Shown in pieces: positions 8,675-17,491 of a stretch of DNA of 64,000 nucleotides. The DNA is from an uncultured Tissierellia bacterium (lineage in GTDB: Bacteria; Bacillota; Clostridia; Tissierellales; Peptoniphilaceae). The notes under the pieces were generated by a model. That model did no database searches and was not told the DNA's origin. It worked only from the letters and a program-made list of their open reading frames with translations. The stretch is from the NCBI GenBank assembly GCA_937923265.1, contig CALAJY010000023.1:26071-90070 (forward strand). The letters run 5' to 3'. Positions within the stretch are counted from its first letter, which is position 1. Each line of letters begins with the position of its first letter. The translations under genes were made by a program, and so were the position numbers.

Positions 8675-8940
8675 GATTCCCTCCGTTCCGGGGAATAGTA
8701 TAGGTGGCTGCCGTTTCGGATTCCGAAGTCCGCCAACTTTTTACTGCCTTTCAGAAGGACCATCGGATCTTCGGAAACCAGATACTGATTTTTCATCCCC
8801 TGTTCTTCTTCGGGAAGATGAAAGGCTTCCTGCAAGGCAAGGAAAAGTTCATTTGCTGTGATTTGCAAGGGAATCTCTAAATCGTAAGTCTCATTACCGG
8901 GCTCCACGGTAAAGAGGATGATTGCGTTCTCTTTTGCCAT
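8671..8940 (-). CDS. esaB: YukD/EsaB-like ubiquitin-fold protein
   Basis: An 89-residue protein with the beta-grasp pattern of YukD/EsaB: a first strand I-I-L-F-T-V, a second strand Y-D-L-E-I-P, a helix (residues 30-42), and the late strand L-x-D-F-G-I-R-N-G-S-x-L. YukD-like proteins are small accessory or regulatory parts of type VIIb systems. GGAGGG precedes the ATG. It lies directly upstream of, and overlaps, the EssC gene, as in Bacillus yuk loci where these two are neighbours. Confidence 0.88.
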   Translation of the reverse strand: MAKENAIILFTVEPGNETYDLEIPLQITANELFLALQEAFHLPEEEQGMKNQYLVSEDPMVLLKGSKKLADFGIRNGSHLYYSPERRES

Positions 8941-8949
8941 ATGTCCCTC

Positions 8950-9999
8950 CTACATCAATGCCAGGGCCAGTTTTTGCATGCCTTCCGTGCTCACCAGATT
9001 CTCCAGAGGAATCGGCCGCTCATCGGAAATCTCTTCAATATACTCCGTCGGAACGATGCCCTGGCCAAAATTCTTAGCGAGAAAGGCATTCTTTTTCTCC
9101 TCTTGAAAGTGATTGACAACAAAGAGCAAGGTATCATTTTGCTTCCAGTTCACATTCTTAAAAAACTGTTCAATCGCATAAACGGAACCCGGATCCTGTC
9201 GGAGGACAAAGAGAATCCTCTGACTGAGATTAAAAAGTTTCATCTTGAAGTCATTGAAATTGCTGTCCGAGTCGACAATGATGTAGTCGTACTCATAGGA
9301 TTCCCGGGCGGACCGGATGAAGTCGAGGAAAATCTCTTCCGACAGGCCCAGGGAGGGTAAGGCCGCTTTAAACGGTGGGAGGTAAAAAAATTCCTCCTGG
9401 CGAATCCAATGCTTTAACGCATCGTAGCGGTTCCCCTCTTCTTTGTGTAAATCCCGATAAAGTTCGGAATCGTTGATCACATCCTGATTGGCCAAATAGT
9501 AGGGAAAAAGAGCGAGCAGCTCTGCATCCACATAGAGAACGCGCTGAAGGCTCCCCGCCAGGTACCGGCAGAGTCCCAGGCTTATGCTGCTCTTGCCCAC
9601 GCCGCCCGAAGCAGAGGTTACCAATATAATCTGAGGTTCCTTCCGCTGCTCTCCCTGTAATTGCAAAACATCCGCACTTTTTACCGTGAGCTCCTCAAAA
9701 ATTTCTCGCACACTGGAGTACTTATAAACACCCTCTCGGCCTTCTCCCAGATTCCTTCCTTTTTCTTCGGTGAGCACGAAATGATGCGAAATGGTGTGCC
9801 GGTCCGGATTCGGAAGCTCCCACTCCTCAGTAACGAGGAGCAAAGAGACCTGCTGTGGTGTGGAAAACAGCTCCTGAAAATAGGTCTCCTCAGTAACAAG
9901 CTCCAGAGAAATCCGATCGGCAAAAACCTCGAGAAATTTCACGACAAGAGGATGCAAATAGTCTTCACTGGGATCGGCTAGCACTACTCTTACATTCAT
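8950..9999 (-). CDS. CpaE/MinD-like ATPase with receiver-like N-terminus
   Basis: A 349-residue protein. Residues 1-100 look like a pseudo-receiver domain (V-R-V-V-L-A-D-P start), and residues 122-345 a MinD/ParA-type ATPase with a deviant Walker A (S-G-G-V-G-K-S-S, about 131-138), a switch aspartate in V-D-S-D and a hydrophobic N-N-C-like strand. This arrangement is that of CpaE/TadZ proteins, which place secretion or pilus machinery at the cell pole. GGAGGA lies three bases before the ATG. It is nine bases downstream of the FHA gene and nine bases upstream of the YukD-like gene, so it belongs to the type VII operon, where such an ATPase is not a standard member. A positioning role is inference. 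Confidence 0.8.
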   Translation of the reverse strand: MNVRVVLADPSEDYLHPLVVKFLEVFADRISLELVTEETYFQELFSTPQQVSLLLVTEEWELPNPDRHTISHHFVLTEEKGRNLGEGREGVYKYSSVREIFEELTVKSADVLQLQGEQRKEPQIILVTSASGGVGKSSISLGLCRYLAGSLQRVLYVDAELLALFPYYLANQDVINDSELYRDLHKEEGNRYDALKHWIRQEEFFYLPPFKAALPSLGLSEEIFLDFIRSARESYEYDYIIVDSDSNFNDFKMKLFNLSQRILFVLRQDPGSVYAIEQFFKNVNWKQNDTLLFVVNHFQEEKKNAFLAKNFGQGIVPTEYIEEISDERPIPLENLVSTEGMQKLALALM

Positions 10000-10007
10000 G
10001 GCTCCTC

Positions 10008-10910
10008 CTATCTATCCAATTTCACTCGGAAATCCATATCCGAGAGTCGAATCCGATCTCCCTCCCTCACGGGATAGGCTTTCATGGGCGGCAAGCGGTG
10101 TTGATTAAGAAAGGTTCCATTGGAGCTCTCCAAGTCCATGATCATAAGTCCTTCTCCGGTCTTTACGAACCGGCAGTGCGTTCGACTTATGGAGCCGTTT
10201 CCCTTGATTTGGAAACCGGGCTGGCTGGCGAACTTTCCGATGGTAAAGGGAACATCCGTGATTGCGATCCGTAGGCCCTGGGCCTTTCCCTGCCCGATCA
10301 GCTGCCCGATTACGCTTTTCTCGGCGGGCCTTGCGGCAACCCGATTTTGGAAGCTCTTCACCCCCTCATTTTTTTGGACCAGGTCCCGCAGACTCAAACC
10401 GGCATCCGCCAGGTCCCTGCGTAGGTTGATAAAGGCATCGCTTCTCAGCTTTCTTCGATTAATGTATTTAATCCAATAAGAGCGAAGCACCGTTTCATAG
10501 TGGTAACCCGAAGGATAGGGAAATTCCATGATTGGCAGGTAACTGGCCTGAATCTCCAGGGTCGTGGGATCCAAAAAAATCTTGCTGCTTTCAAAGAGAA
10601 TTTTTTCCGGCTTTAAAAAGCCATTCTCTCGTATGCGAAGGATCAATTTTAAAAAGTGCATCATGATCCCGAAACGTTGCCGTTCATCCAAAATAGAATC
10701 CATAGAGTCCATGGACTGGGCGGATCCCGTCAGGTAGTAAAGGATATGGTCGCCGTTTCGTTTCATCATGAGGCAGGGAAGAAAGGCCGTCTCCTTTCCC
10801 TTCAAAACTTTGTATTCCGTGGGAAGAAAATGAAACCGGTCGGCCAAGAGGAAGGAAAAATCCTTCCCCTCTGCCCGTTCTTCCAGCGTTCTCCCATTGA
10901 TTTCGATCAA
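10008..10910 (-). CDS. FHA-domain protein (DUF6382-like N-terminus), type VII operon
   Basis: A 300-residue cytosolic protein. The C-terminal 90 residues form a clear FHA domain (S-I-S-R-T-H-C-R-F and L-E-S-S-N-G-T-F-L-N), which binds phosphothreonine. The N-terminal 170 residues match the layout of the DUF6382-type domain often fused to FHA (L-K-P-E-K-I-L-F then a strand and S-Y-L-P-I); this resembles the pseudokinase-like part of EssB in spacing, a link I only suggest. Start is TTG at 10910 with AAAGGAG six bases upstream. It lies between the giant Ig-repeat gene and the CpaE-like gene. Its likely partner is a protein phosphorylated by the kinase encoded at 17488-19221. Confidence 0.85.
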   Translation of the reverse strand: MIEINGRTLEERAEGKDFSFLLADRFHFLPTEYKVLKGKETAFLPCLMMKRNGDHILYYLTGSAQSMDSMDSILDERQRFGIMMHFLKLILRIRENGFLKPEKILFESSKIFLDPTTLEIQASYLPIMEFPYPSGYHYETVLRSYWIKYINRRKLRSDAFINLRRDLADAGLSLRDLVQKNEGVKSFQNRVAARPAEKSVIGQLIGQGKAQGLRIAITDVPFTIGKFASQPGFQIKGNGSISRTHCRFVKTGEGLMIMDLESSNGTFLNQHRLPPMKAYPVREGDRIRLSDMDFRVKLDR

Positions 10911-10936
10911 GATAAGCTCCTTTCACTTCTGCCCTT

Positions 10937-13900
10937 TTACTCCAGGGGCGCCTCCTCTTCTTCCTCCTTCTTTCTGCGGAACAAGAGGAAGAAGACCAAG
11001 AGTAAGAAGAGGAAAATCAATCCCAGCGATCCAAAGAAAAGCGGCTTGTTGGAGAACCAGCGGACCAGCCAATTCTTGGAAAGAATGATGCTGGCGTTCA
11101 TGGGGTATGCCGCTTTGAAATCCTTCTTCGCGGTATCCGTGACATTGCCCGCCTTATCCTTTACCAAAAGTCGAATGTGCTGTTCCTGATCACTTTCCTT
11201 GAGCTGGAAGCTTCCCTTGAAATTATGCGAATCCTGTCCAAAATTTTTGATTTCCCCGCCAAGGGGCTTGTCGTTGACAAAGACCTGGAAAGACTGCAGT
11301 CCCATGGCATCGAAGAGCTCATAGTTGACCGTCTGAGATTCCCCATCGATGATGGCATCCTCCAAGCCCGTCACACTGGTGATCTCCGGCTTCTTGGTAT
11401 CCACGTAGAAGAGAATCGGATCCCCCGTGGCATCATTTTGCGGGGTATTTCCCGCCTGGTCTTGGGAGGACACGGTGATTTTATATTGCCCGTCCTCCTT
11501 CAGATTCTTGGCCTTGATTCGATATTCATACTCATACCAGCCGCTCTCTCCCGGCTTTACCTTCTCATTATCCAGGGGCTTTACGTCCACCTCCGGCTTC
11601 TCCAGGGGCTTGCCATCCCGGGTAATGTCCACGAGAAGGGAGTGTGCCACAAGGGGTGTCGGATTGTATTCACGAATGACCAGGTCTCCCGGTACTGTTT
11701 TTACGAAGGCGGGTTCCGGAGAAATCAGCCGGAGCAAGCTGCTGCCGTACTCATATACCGAGCCGAAGCGATTTAGGGTCCAGGTCACCTCTTTCTGTGA
11801 ATGGTGACCGGCAAGGTCATCCATTCCGACCGTGAGGTGATAAATTCCATCGTTTTCTGCCTCTTCCGGAAGATTCTTCAAATAGATGAGCCCTCCCTGA
11901 TCCCCCAATTCCGTGTGGTCAAGCAGCAATTTGGTGACATCTTCGTCCTTCTTTCCCCAGCGACTCCGATGAATGCTCAGGGTATAGCCCGCGAAGTTTT
12001 TGTCTTCCAACCGGATGAGTCCCTTCGCCTCTTTGGCGAAGGCTTTGCCATTCCCCTCCCCTTGGTTCATTGTCACCACGGGTTCTTTAATCTCGGTATC
12101 AATGATGAAGGGCTCTGCCTGTAATGGGGCCATGGCATTTCCGGAGGGATCGGTGTAGCTGGCGGAAAGCACATAACGACCGTCTCCCGAAAGGGTGAGG
12201 GAACCCGTGTGCGTGTCTCCGGCCTGCGACCAGGTCGGACTCACTCCCAGTGCCTGACCATCTTTCGTGGCCGACAGACGAAAATCTTGGGAAAAGAAGT
12301 TGGCTTCCTCCAGGGGCAGGGTGACTTGCACCGGAGCCGCATAATAGCTCACCCCGTTTTTCTTGGTCACGGGATTGGGAAGACGGAAGCCGGCCTTGGG
12401 CGCGATGTTATCCACGACAAGGAAATTGGGATCCCGATACTGCGTTTGCATGCCGCTGCGGTTTACGGCTTGAAAGTCCACAAAACCGTTAAACTGGCTT
12501 CCGGCTCCAAGTCCCCCCTCGGGGATGGGGAAGGTCAAGGTCGCGAGCCTTCCTCCCTGACCGTAGGAAATTCTTCCTTCCTCCACCGTTCGATGCAAGC
12601 CTTGACCGTGAATCGCACTGAGCCCGGATATGCTCCGGTAATTGTAAATAAACTGCTTAATCGGCGATGTCGGATCATAAGCGGAGATCACAACCAGGGG
12701 AGCTTGCCGATAGAAACGGTACAGACCTGCCGGCAGCCGTTTCTGTAGGACAGCTTGCGGGAACTGCACATGGAGTTGCTCCGGGGGCGTCTTATCCACG
12801 GTAAAGAAGGCCGGTGAAAAGGTCTTGGCTCGATTTCCGGCGGGATCGGTCCCTTCCATGGAGAGACGGTAGTTGGCATCCCCCCGGAAACGAATGGTCT
12901 TCTCATGAATGTCGCCACGATTTGACCACTCTCCCTGTTGGATCGAGGAGCTTCCCACATCGCTTCCTCCCAAATCCGTGGCGGTCAGTGAAATCTTGTA
13001 ATCCTCCGGATTAAAGTTTCGTTCTTTCACAACCAGGTGGGCAATGCGGTCTTCAGAGAGATAGTCTCTGGGATTTCCCTGCGCATCCTTGCCCGTCCCC
13101 CGGACCTGGCCTCCCGTATAGGAAACCGTCAGCTCCGGCGGCGTGGAGTCAATGACGAAGGCTGGATGCTCGTAGCCGACCTGTCCCTCTTTCTTGCCCG
13201 GGAAGGTCAGAGGATTCTTGCTGTGATCCTTGTATTGAATGCGGAAACTGTAGGATCCGTCATTGGTAAAGGTAAGATTGCTTACGTAGCGGTACTTTTG
13301 AGAAGGCACTTCTTGCCAATCCAATTCGACGGGCTTCTGCGCGACGCCATTGATGACAGGAACCACTTCCACTCTGTCATGATTTTTGAAGAAGTTCTCC
13401 TCCTCCAATTCGAGGCGGAAGCTGGTCGATCCTTTATAGTAATTCACGCCCTTACGTTGCCCTTGCACCTTCCCTAAATCAACCACCTTCAGTCGGGGCT
13501 GAATGGTATCCACAACAACCACCTGTTGGTCCCGGGTGACTTCGCTGCGGTTTCCGGATCCGTCCACGGCAAAGACTTGGAAGCTTCCTCGCATCTCCGA
13601 CCAGTCCTTCATCGGAACCGTAAGCTCACTATAGAAGCCGCGTTCTTGCACATTGGCGGCCGACTGTTTCAGACCCTCCAGGTTCACCTCCTGCGAGGGG
13701 AGTTCCTTGGAATAGGCGTTGCCATCCTGATCCCTATAGCTGAAGTGGAAACTCTTTACGCCGGATCCATCGTCCCGGGAAAACACCCGGATGGTGATGG
13801 GCTTGTTGTAGAATCGGTAAGCGAGACCTCCGAGTTCCATCAGCTCTAAGGGTTCTTCCGGAAGCTGAATCAACGGCTGGCTGGGAGCCTGGCGATCCAA

Positions 13901-16900
13901 GAGATAGGAATCCATGGAAAAGTCCGAAAAGTTTCCGGCAAGGTCCGTGATGTGAAAGCTCAGATCATAACGCCCGTCTTTCTCCAACTTCTTTTCATAA
14001 ACGAAGTGGTCTCCCGACTGTGTCCAGTTCTTCCTCTCTTTCATGTCTTGCAGGGAATCATAGGGAAGCGAATCTCCCCAAATGTTGGTGAGGCTTTCTT
14101 TGGAAGTTATTTTTTGAGGATCAAAGTTTTTCTCATCCACAATCACCCGAAGACCGGGCCGGTCCCCCTTTACCCACTGTGCCGAGATTGCCGGTTTTGT
14201 GGTATCGACGACCAAGGGGCGGGAAATCAGTTCTTTCATCTTGTTCCCCGCCAGGTCGGTAAAGTTCGTGTGTACCACATAGGATCCATCTCTATCCAGA
14301 TGGAGGGTTCCTCTTCTCCCCACCGTTCTATTCTGTTCGGTGATGGACCGAATGGCCATCGAAGGAGCGGGATCCATCGTATTCCCGTCCATGACCACGG
14401 AATAGTGGAGTGCAGGGTTGTCCTCCGTGAGAAATTCATCGCGAGCTTCCACCTCATAATCAATCGGTCGATTGGAATAGAACGGTTCGGTCTTGTTGTC
14501 CTGGTTGTCCTTTCCCGTTGGCACCGTATTGTCGATGATTAATGAGCGGTTCGTCTGTTTGCTGTAATACGTGGTGGCATGACCCGCTCCATCCGTTGCG
14601 ACCAGCTTAAAGTACCCCTTGGTGGCTGCCTTTCCTTTTCGGTTCAGCTTGACGCTCGCTTCATAGAGATGGGGATACCTCTTCAAGTACGCTTTTCTTG
14701 CCTCTTCCTCTTTATCGGTGAAATTCTCCAAAAGAACTTTTTCGCGTTCCGCCTTCGAAAGTTCGCGGACCCATGCCGTTCCCTTCTCCAGGGTTTTCCC
14801 TTCCTCGCTATAGTAGGTGTACCGGATGCTTTCCACCCCGGATACTCGGTCCGCAGCCCGGAAGAGGACCGTCGCTTCCGGATTATAGATGTACCAGGTT
14901 TCTTTCCCTGCCAGAACCGTCTGACGGAACTCGTTCAGCTTGTCTCCCGGCGTATCCTCTACAAACTTCACGGCCCATGGACTGTCAAATTCCGCAGGTT
15001 GCGTATCAAGTCCGTGCTTGAGCTCGATGAGGTCCAAAATCGCGCCCGTTTTCACTTCTCGGGCCCAAAAGCTGCGATTTTCCAGCTCATTATTAAAGAC
15101 AATCTCTTCTTTAAAGGCCTTCTCATTGAAGTTTTTCCCCTTGCAGAAGTTGTAGAGGGCCTTCGGGGTTTCCCCGAGTTTCGCTTCCTCCAGGACGGAA
15201 GAGATTTTGATCTGGTCCCTATAGATTCCATGTCGGTTGCTTCGCCCGATAATCTCGAAAATCTTTTCAAAATTCGGGGTATCCGCAAAACGAACCGTTG
15301 TATCGTAACTCTTTCGGCTCGCTCCATAGAGAAGATATGTTTGCCCATCCTTCTTTGCCGTCACCTCATCCAAAATAGCGGTGACCGTGATTTTTTCCTC
15401 TCCCCCTTTTTCATGGAGGCTCATGGCGGCTTTGGGCAAATTTTTCACCGTTAGACGACCGTTTTCATCAAGATCGTAGCCGTTCTTTTTTGCTTCCTCA
15501 TCCAGTTCATAATGAATTTTTCCCGTGTTTCCGAAATCAGTGTTTTTTACACGAAATTCATTAATGGTACCCCGGTTGGTTCCCAAGAGATAGTTTGCAT
15601 GGAGAGAGGATCCCCAGATAAGAGGACTCTCTTTTTCATAGTTATCAAAGAAATTCAACCGTTTATGCAGCTCCGCTCTCTTAAAGGAGCCACTCCCCTC
15701 TACCGTGGCAGTCACCTCCAAGACACAAGGCCGAAAAACAATTAATGTGTTATCTTTTTCATCAAAAATGAAACGGGGAAAGTATGACACCTCTCCCTCT
15801 TCTTTTGCCAATACATCCTTGACCGTGATCTTCACGGGAGCCAAGGGATTGTTTTTTGAGGACGCCGTTATCTTGGATAAGAAAGTTCCATTGAGTTCAT
15901 ATTGCTGTATGCAGGGATGATTCCAGCTTTCCTCATCAAATGCTATCGTCTGGTCCGCCGGTTGAATCGTGAACGTGACGGGTTCCAAAGAAAGGGATTC
16001 ATGAAACTCGCGAATCACCCGGGCATAGACCGTGTAGACTCCTGCCTCCCTTCGTACCGGGACCCGGTCTTCCCATTCGACTTGGTTGGGGTCCTGACCC
16101 TGTGCAACCGCCTTATATTGGATCTTGTCTCCCTCTTGTCGGGATTCGATTGCTTCTTTTAAGACGGGGTAAGGCTTGCCCGTATAGGTTTGCTCCTCCG
16201 AAGCCTTTAACTTTCGATAACCTTTTATTTCTGCAGGTATGATTCGACCCTGGTATAAATAGAATCCGAAATTCTGATCTTTATATTTCTCTTTAATAAA
16301 CCGAACGTAGACCTTATAGGTTCCGGGGTTGGTCGCTTTGGGAACATCGCTCACCCAGTGGTCCTTGTCCACTCGGTATTGGAACTGGTAGCCATTGGGC
16401 GAACCCTTAGCTTTAATAAGCTCCTGCTGTTTCCCGTTATATATACGATCTTTCGTATCAAATTGTGGCAAACAGTAGATTAAATACCAGGGAGATTTTA
16501 TTTCTTTCCCCGATCGTTTTAACCGCACCTGGACTCGATATTTTCCAACCAGTTTGAGGGTCCATGTCCCCGATGCTGGGTCCCCATCAATGTCTTTGGG
16601 AGTTTTTCCTTCCCGCAAATCGTTCTGATAGTGGGCATCGGTAGTCATTCGAAACGTAACTTGGTCTCCCTCCTGCTGAGGAAGGGATTCAAACAAGTCC
16701 TGAATTGGAGTCAATGCAGCGATGGCGGCCGGATACTGTGCCAAGGAATCTTTGGTCGGGTCTCCCTCCTGAATCTGCCGCTTCTTCAGCGTAAGGTCCA
16801 AGGTTTCCAGAGTCTTCTCCGCTTCTTCCGCCGGTTTCTCTTCCTTGCTTTCTTTCTCCGATGTTGTGGAAGAGGAAGCGGTTTTCTTCTCGCTCTCTTG

Positions 16901-17134
16901 ACTTAGCGAAGTCTCTTCCGAAGAAGCGATCTCGCTCGTTTTCGAGCGGTCCTTCTTCGGCTGCGGTGCCCGGCTCTTCGATGCTTTTTCTTCTTTTTTA
17001 GGAGCCAGCTGCTCTTTTTCTCCGCCTTGCTCCTGTGCCCATACGGACCGGGGCAACCCGGTGGAGCTTACCAGGAGAGCGAAGGCCAAAAATAGAGCTC
17101 CCAACCGTCTCCCAAGATTGTACTTACCGTGCAT
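10937..17134 (-). CDS. Giant Ig-repeat membrane-anchored surface protein (2065 aa)
   Basis: The protein has an N-terminal signal peptide (basic R-R-L-G, hydrophobic core, A-x-A-like end near residue 34), then a low-complexity Lys/Glu/Ser stretch to about 115, then some 1900 extracellular residues and one C-terminal membrane helix (about 2025-2050) followed by a basic stop-transfer and an acidic tail. There is no LPxTG motif, so it is a type I membrane protein. At least nine repeats begin with a V-(V/I)-D-x-x-x-P step (such as V-D-T-T-K-P, I-D-S-T-P-P, V-D-K-T-P-P), typical of bacterial Ig-like modules, and many contain D-x-A-G-N. AGGAGG precedes the ATG. It lies inside the type VII operon, where no recognisable EsaA is found; it may provide the extracellular shaft or be an adhesin. 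Confidence 0.85.
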   Translation of the reverse strand: MHGKYNLGRRLGALFLAFALLVSSTGLPRSVWAQEQGGEKEQLAPKKEEKASKSRAPQPKKDRSKTSEIASSEETSLSQESEKKTASSSTTSEKESKEEKPAEEAEKTLETLDLTLKKRQIQEGDPTKDSLAQYPAAIAALTPIQDLFESLPQQEGDQVTFRMTTDAHYQNDLREGKTPKDIDGDPASGTWTLKLVGKYRVQVRLKRSGKEIKSPWYLIYCLPQFDTKDRIYNGKQQELIKAKGSPNGYQFQYRVDKDHWVSDVPKATNPGTYKVYVRFIKEKYKDQNFGFYLYQGRIIPAEIKGYRKLKASEEQTYTGKPYPVLKEAIESRQEGDKIQYKAVAQGQDPNQVEWEDRVPVRREAGVYTVYARVIREFHESLSLEPVTFTIQPADQTIAFDEESWNHPCIQQYELNGTFLSKITASSKNNPLAPVKITVKDVLAKEEGEVSYFPRFIFDEKDNTLIVFRPCVLEVTATVEGSGSFKRAELHKRLNFFDNYEKESPLIWGSSLHANYLLGTNRGTINEFRVKNTDFGNTGKIHYELDEEAKKNGYDLDENGRLTVKNLPKAAMSLHEKGGEEKITVTAILDEVTAKKDGQTYLLYGASRKSYDTTVRFADTPNFEKIFEIIGRSNRHGIYRDQIKISSVLEEAKLGETPKALYNFCKGKNFNEKAFKEEIVFNNELENRSFWAREVKTGAILDLIELKHGLDTQPAEFDSPWAVKFVEDTPGDKLNEFRQTVLAGKETWYIYNPEATVLFRAADRVSGVESIRYTYYSEEGKTLEKGTAWVRELSKAEREKVLLENFTDKEEEARKAYLKRYPHLYEASVKLNRKGKAATKGYFKLVATDGAGHATTYYSKQTNRSLIIDNTVPTGKDNQDNKTEPFYSNRPIDYEVEARDEFLTEDNPALHYSVVMDGNTMDPAPSMAIRSITEQNRTVGRRGTLHLDRDGSYVVHTNFTDLAGNKMKELISRPLVVDTTKPAISAQWVKGDRPGLRVIVDEKNFDPQKITSKESLTNIWGDSLPYDSLQDMKERKNWTQSGDHFVYEKKLEKDGRYDLSFHITDLAGNFSDFSMDSYLLDRQAPSQPLIQLPEEPLELMELGGLAYRFYNKPITIRVFSRDDGSGVKSFHFSYRDQDGNAYSKELPSQEVNLEGLKQSAANVQERGFYSELTVPMKDWSEMRGSFQVFAVDGSGNRSEVTRDQQVVVVDTIQPRLKVVDLGKVQGQRKGVNYYKGSTSFRLELEEENFFKNHDRVEVVPVINGVAQKPVELDWQEVPSQKYRYVSNLTFTNDGSYSFRIQYKDHSKNPLTFPGKKEGQVGYEHPAFVIDSTPPELTVSYTGGQVRGTGKDAQGNPRDYLSEDRIAHLVVKERNFNPEDYKISLTATDLGGSDVGSSSIQQGEWSNRGDIHEKTIRFRGDANYRLSMEGTDPAGNRAKTFSPAFFTVDKTPPEQLHVQFPQAVLQKRLPAGLYRFYRQAPLVVISAYDPTSPIKQFIYNYRSISGLSAIHGQGLHRTVEEGRISYGQGGRLATLTFPIPEGGLGAGSQFNGFVDFQAVNRSGMQTQYRDPNFLVVDNIAPKAGFRLPNPVTKKNGVSYYAAPVQVTLPLEEANFFSQDFRLSATKDGQALGVSPTWSQAGDTHTGSLTLSGDGRYVLSASYTDPSGNAMAPLQAEPFIIDTEIKEPVVTMNQGEGNGKAFAKEAKGLIRLEDKNFAGYTLSIHRSRWGKKDEDVTKLLLDHTELGDQGGLIYLKNLPEEAENDGIYHLTVGMDDLAGHHSQKEVTWTLNRFGSVYEYGSSLLRLISPEPAFVKTVPGDLVIREYNPTPLVAHSLLVDITRDGKPLEKPEVDVKPLDNEKVKPGESGWYEYEYRIKAKNLKEDGQYKITVSSQDQAGNTPQNDATGDPILFYVDTKKPEITSVTGLEDAIIDGESQTVNYELFDAMGLQSFQVFVNDKPLGGEIKNFGQDSHNFKGSFQLKESDQEQHIRLLVKDKAGNVTDTAKKDFKAAYPMNASIILSKNWLVRWFSNKPLFFGSLGLIFLFLLLVFFLLFRRKKEEEEEAPLE

Positions 17135-17143
17135 ATTTCCTCC

Positions 17144-17491
17144 TTATTGAATTACATCATTGGTACTCACAAGCAACACTTCCTGTAACATCACCAGGCC
17201 CTCTTCGCTCTCCGGAGGGCTCTTTTTTTCCTCTTTTGTCTTTCCCGTGGGAACAAGTTCCAGTTCCTTCATGTTATCGATCGAAGAAACCGGTCCCGTC
17301 TTTCGCGTCTTCGGAAGATTCTTCTTTGTTTCTTTTCGAATCTCTTCGATGGACTTCTTGGCGAGTCGCCCGGATAAATCGGCATAGACCGCCGGAATAT
17401 GATCATGGAACCAAAAGAAGACGGCCAAAATCAGCAGAATCCCCGCAAGCACAAAACAGACAATTGCCGCAATTTTTAAACTCCCAATCAT
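17144..17491 (-). CDS. Small single-pass membrane protein of the type VII operon
   Basis: A 115-residue protein with one transmembrane helix at residues 6-28 and a hydrophilic, Lys/Glu-rich C-terminal part. The start ATG overlaps the stop of the kinase gene by four bases and uses GAGGGGG inside the kinase gene as ribosome site, so it is translationally coupled to it. It ends nine bases before the giant surface protein gene. Size and topology would fit a small membrane component such as EssA, but sequence similarity is not evident. The tail has several Thr and Ser residues that could be targets of the kinase. Confidence 0.65.
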   Translation of the reverse strand: MIGSLKIAAIVCFVLAGILLILAVFFWFHDHIPAVYADLSGRLAKKSIEEIRKETKKNLPKTRKTGPVSSIDNMKELELVPTGKTKEEKKSPPESEEGLVMLQEVLLVSTNDVIQ

